The notes under the pieces were generated by a model that saw only the letters and a program-made list of their open reading frames with translations, made no database searches and had not been told where the DNA came from. DNA of 6,346 bases from Candidatus Omnitrophota bacterium (GTDB lineage: Bacteria > NPL-UPA2 > BS750m-G34): contig DAOWKF010000091.1 in the NCBI GenBank assembly GCA_030640045.1, positions 1-6,346 on the forward strand, written 5' to 3'. Below, piece after piece: positions 4,464-6,346 of this stretch (the stretch's first letter is position 1; every line of letters begins with the position of its first letter). The position numbers and the translations under genes were made by a program.

Positions 4464-5405
4464 TTACACTTTTAAGTAGGCTTCTGTCTCCTCCAAAATT
4501 TTTTTTCTCACTGAAGACAATTTTCCTTTTACCACGCATCCGGAAGCTGCAGGGTGACCACCGCCTCCAAATCTCCGGGCAAGGCGATTTACGTCTACCC
4601 CTCCTTTAGAGCGAAAACTTATCTTTACACGGTCTTGTTTTAATTCTCGAAAAAGTATGGCTATCTTTACTGATTTAAGAGAACGCGGATATATAACCAT
4701 ATCTTCATCCCGCTCATATTTCTCATAAGAGCGGACAGTCACCCATGCAATCTTTCCATCGGGAGTAATTTTTAAATGCTTAAGCGCGCGGCTAATAGAG
4801 TGTAGTCTCTCTATCGTATTACTCTCATAGATGTGCTCGGCTATTTTCTCCGGCCGGACGCCTCTCTCAATAAGACCGGCAACTATCCTGTGTGTAGACG
4901 ATGTTGTATTCATATAGCGAAAAGAACCTGTATCAGTAATGATAGCTGTATAGAGGCACACAGCCCATCGAGGCTTTATCCGGACCTTAAGATATTGTAA
5001 AAGTGAGATTATTTGTTCTGCAACAGCACCGGCACGAGGTTCCACCCAGTTTATATGTCCAAACTTAGTATTACTGACGTGGTGGTCTATACTAATAATA
5101 AACGGGGCATTAGCCACATGCCCTTTTATCCTCCCGAGTCTATGGATGACAGGTGTGTCCAGGACAATAGCTGCCTCAGGTTTAAAATTACGCGGCAACT
5201 TTGTAATAATTTTTTCGCTGCCCGGAAGAAATTTATATAGAGAAGGAAGTGGCGTATCGTTTAAGGCTACGGCTTTTTTGCCGATATCTTTTAAAAATTC
5301 TAAAAAGACTATCTCTGAACCAATCGCATCTCCATCGGGATAGAGATGGGTTGTGATAAGAAAATTATTATTTTTCTTAAGGGCCCGGGCTATTTCTTTG
5401 AGCAC
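4464..5405 (-). CDS. nrnA: Bifunctional oligoribonuclease / pAp phosphatase, NrnA-like DHH protein
   Basis: 313 residues, typical of NrnA, which degrades 2-5-nt RNAs and dephosphorylates 3'-phosphoadenosine 5'-phosphate using Mn2+. The DHH domain shows HLYPDGDAIGS (20-30), VLDTPVIHRLG with Asp83, IDHHVSNTKFG (Asp107-His108-His109) and LYTAIITDTGSFRY with Asp158, which together supply the metal ligands. The C-terminal DHHA1 domain carries GVDVNRLARRFGGGGHPAASG, with G280-G283 and His284 binding substrate. All catalytic residues are present. The start is GTG at 5405, inside the last 29 nt of rbfA, preceded by AAGAAGGA at a short 2-nt spacing. No in-frame ATG lies before the first conserved motif. 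The position between rbfA and truB is a widespread arrangement that links RNA turnover with ribosome and tRNA maturation. Confidence 0.94.
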   Translation of the reverse strand: MLKEIARALKKNNNFLITTHLYPDGDAIGSEIVFLEFLKDIGKKAVALNDTPLPSLYKFLPGSEKIITKLPRNFKPEAAIVLDTPVIHRLGRIKGHVANAPFIISIDHHVSNTKFGHINWVEPRAGAVAEQIISLLQYLKVRIKPRWAVCLYTAIITDTGSFRYMNTTSSTHRIVAGLIERGVRPEKIAEHIYESNTIERLHSISRALKHLKITPDGKIAWVTVRSYEKYERDEDMVIYPRSLKSVKIAILFRELKQDRVKISFRSKGGVDVNRLARRFGGGGHPAASGCVVKGKLSSVRKKILEETEAYLKV

Positions 5406-5748
5406 TTTCCTTCTTAATATCCTGCATGATTTTGAATATGCGGTCAGCTTCTTCCATAGATTTATCGTGTATGAAATCTATATCAGGGACATAGTGCATC
5501 CTGACTCTCCTGCCGACTATTCCCTTTACAAAACGGGCACGTTTTTTTAATTGCCGCATGACCTCTTTCTGTTTAGGCTCTTCCGTATAGATACTGACAT
5601 AGACCTTGGCATGCTGGAGGTCTCCTGATAGTATAACCTTTGTGATAGATGTCAACGCAAATTCAACATCTTTTATCTCACGTCTGATGATATCGGATAT
5701 CTCCCTCTTTAATAAACTCTCAAGCCTGGCTATGCGGTATTTTACCAA
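5377..5748 (-). CDS. rbfA: 30S ribosome-binding factor A
   Basis: 123 residues, the normal RbfA size. RbfA binds free 30S subunits near the 5' helix of 16S rRNA and is needed for late 30S maturation and cold adaptation. The single KH-like domain is recognisable from RIARLESLLKREISDIIRREI (5-25, N-terminal helix; the residue run is one continuous helix), ALTSITKVILSGDLQHAKVYVS (centre) and YVPDIDFIHDKSMEEADRI near the end. The start is TTG at 5748, 9 nt after the infB stop. No ATG is available upstream of the conserved helix and no Shine-Dalgarno is close; the nearest purine run (GAAGAGG) lies in the infB end about 20 nt away, so coupling to infB is likely. The C-terminal tail (KKESAQRNSPGP) overlaps the nrnA start. 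Confidence 0.92.
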   Translation of the reverse strand: MVKYRIARLESLLKREISDIIRREIKDVEFALTSITKVILSGDLQHAKVYVSIYTEEPKQKEVMRQLKKRARFVKGIVGRRVRMHYVPDIDFIHDKSMEEADRIFKIMQDIKKESAQRNSPGP

Positions 5749-5757
5749 TGGAATTTA

Positions 5758-6346
5758 TTAAACATTTACCTCTTCGGATACAAATACCTCGATCAAATCA
5801 CCTTCCCTGAAAGTCTTGAAACCTTCAATGCCTATTCCGCATTCGTATCCCTCTTGGACGTCACGCGCATCGTTTTTAAAACGCTTTAGAGAATTAATTT
5901 TTCCTTCGAAGACCTTTTCTTTGCCGCGCATAACCCTGGTCTTTGCACCCCTCAATATTTTCCCTTTGAGCACGTAACAACCGGCGATCTGCCGTTCATT
6001 AGGCAGTGTAAAGATTTGTCTTACCTCAGCCCTGCCCGTAAAGACATCTTTATATACAGGCTCAAGTAAGCCGCTCATAGCATTCTTTATGTCATTCAAG
6101 GCATTATAGATAACCTGATAGGACCTTATGTCAACCCCCTCTTTCTCGGCGAGCTCCCTGGCCCTATCCTCTTTCCCAACGTTAAATCCAATAATAATAG
6201 CCTGGGAGGCAGAAGCCAGGATTACATCCGATTCATTGATATCACCGGTGACTTTATGGATAATCCTTATACCTACCTTTGCGTCACTCAGGTTTTGCAG
6301 GGATGAACTTAAGGCATCAACTGACCCGCGGACGTCCGCCTTGATA
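5758..6346 (-). CDS. infB: Translation initiation factor IF-2, C-terminal part (5' end off the right edge)
   Basis: The frame is open from the right edge to the TAA at 5758-5760, giving the last 195 residues. IF-2 is the GTPase that brings formyl-Met-tRNA to the 30S subunit and promotes subunit joining. The visible part starts IKADVRGSVDAL, the beginning of domain III, then ASQAIIIGFNV and VDIRSYQVIYNALNDIK, and ends with domain IV/C2: GRAEVRQIFTLP, IAGCYVLKGKI, SLKRFKNDARDVQEGYECGIGIEGF and GDLIEVF, which forms the fMet-tRNA-binding barrel. The usual H-x-GVG-x-I-x-ESD stretch reads HKVTGDINESD, a mild variant. The G domain is outside the window. An internal ATG at 6099 is not a start: homology continues upstream without a stop. 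Confidence 0.96.
   Translation of the reverse strand, partial: IKADVRGSVDALSSSLQNLSDAKVGIRIIHKVTGDINESDVILASASQAIIIGFNVGKEDRARELAEKEGVDIRSYQVIYNALNDIKNAMSGLLEPVYKDVFTGRAEVRQIFTLPNERQIAGCYVLKGKILRGAKTRVMRGKEKVFEGKINSLKRFKNDARDVQEGYECGIGIEGFKTFREGDLIEVFVSEEVNV

Noticed and set aside
4456..4539. N-terminal extension of TruB from the ATG at 4539
   Set aside because: The extra residues lie wholly over the nrnA end, are lysine-rich and unlike any TruB N-terminus; the family match begins at the MQNMV/MVSGV starts.
5758..6099. A separate small protein starting at the internal ATG 6099
   Set aside because: The same frame stays open to the right edge and its translation is continuous IF-2 sequence, so this is only the tail of infB.

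Overview
The window looks like ordinary chromosome from an uncultured, probably anaerobic bacterium. It carries parts or all of eight genes, nearly all on the minus strand. Evidence for anaerobic or deep-branching ancestry is indirect: an oxygen-sensitive-type QueH instead of QueG, a free-standing corrinoid protein, a Thermotoga-like UxaE, and many short dispersed palindromes. Omnitrophota or another candidate phylum would fit, but no marker here settles it.

Right half (about 6346 down to 2831, minus strand): a classical translation/RNA-processing operon, read right to left as infB (5' end off the window), rbfA, nrnA, truB, ribF. The genes are tightly packed: a 9-nt gap infB/rbfA, a 29-nt overlap rbfA/nrnA, about 8 nt nrnA/truB, and an ATGA 4-nt overlap truB/ribF. 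Several starts are non-ATG or lack a Shine-Dalgarno, so translational coupling is likely. IF2, RbfA and TruB serve translation initiation, 30S maturation and tRNA Psi55; NrnA degrades nanoRNA/pAp; RibF makes FMN and FAD.

Middle: queH (plus strand, 2267-2875), for the last step of queuosine synthesis, converges on ribF and overlaps its end by 45 bp. It diverges from uxaE (minus, 945-2204), a tagaturonate epimerase-family gene. The 62-bp divergent region holds two back-to-back sigma70-like promoters with overlapping -35 boxes. Each places its transcription start at or next to the start codon, so both mRNAs are predicted to be leaderless.

Left: a corrinoid-binding protein gene (231-860) with its own near-perfect TTGACA-16-TATAAT promoter, a hairpin repeat in its leader and a good Shine-Dalgarno, followed by the first 53 codons of accD (zinc-ribbon part of acetyl-CoA carboxylase beta).

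The most striking structure is not a gene system. Six short palindromic or repeat-like segments of at least four kinds lie in 6.3 kb. Four of them are read in frame as protein: inside uxaE, inside queH, at the truB C-terminus, and in the queH/ribF overlap, where one repeat encodes the C-termini of both convergent proteins. I see no defence system, CRISPR array, RNA gene, transposase or obviously new multigene system. No gene-free stretch exceeds 300 bases.
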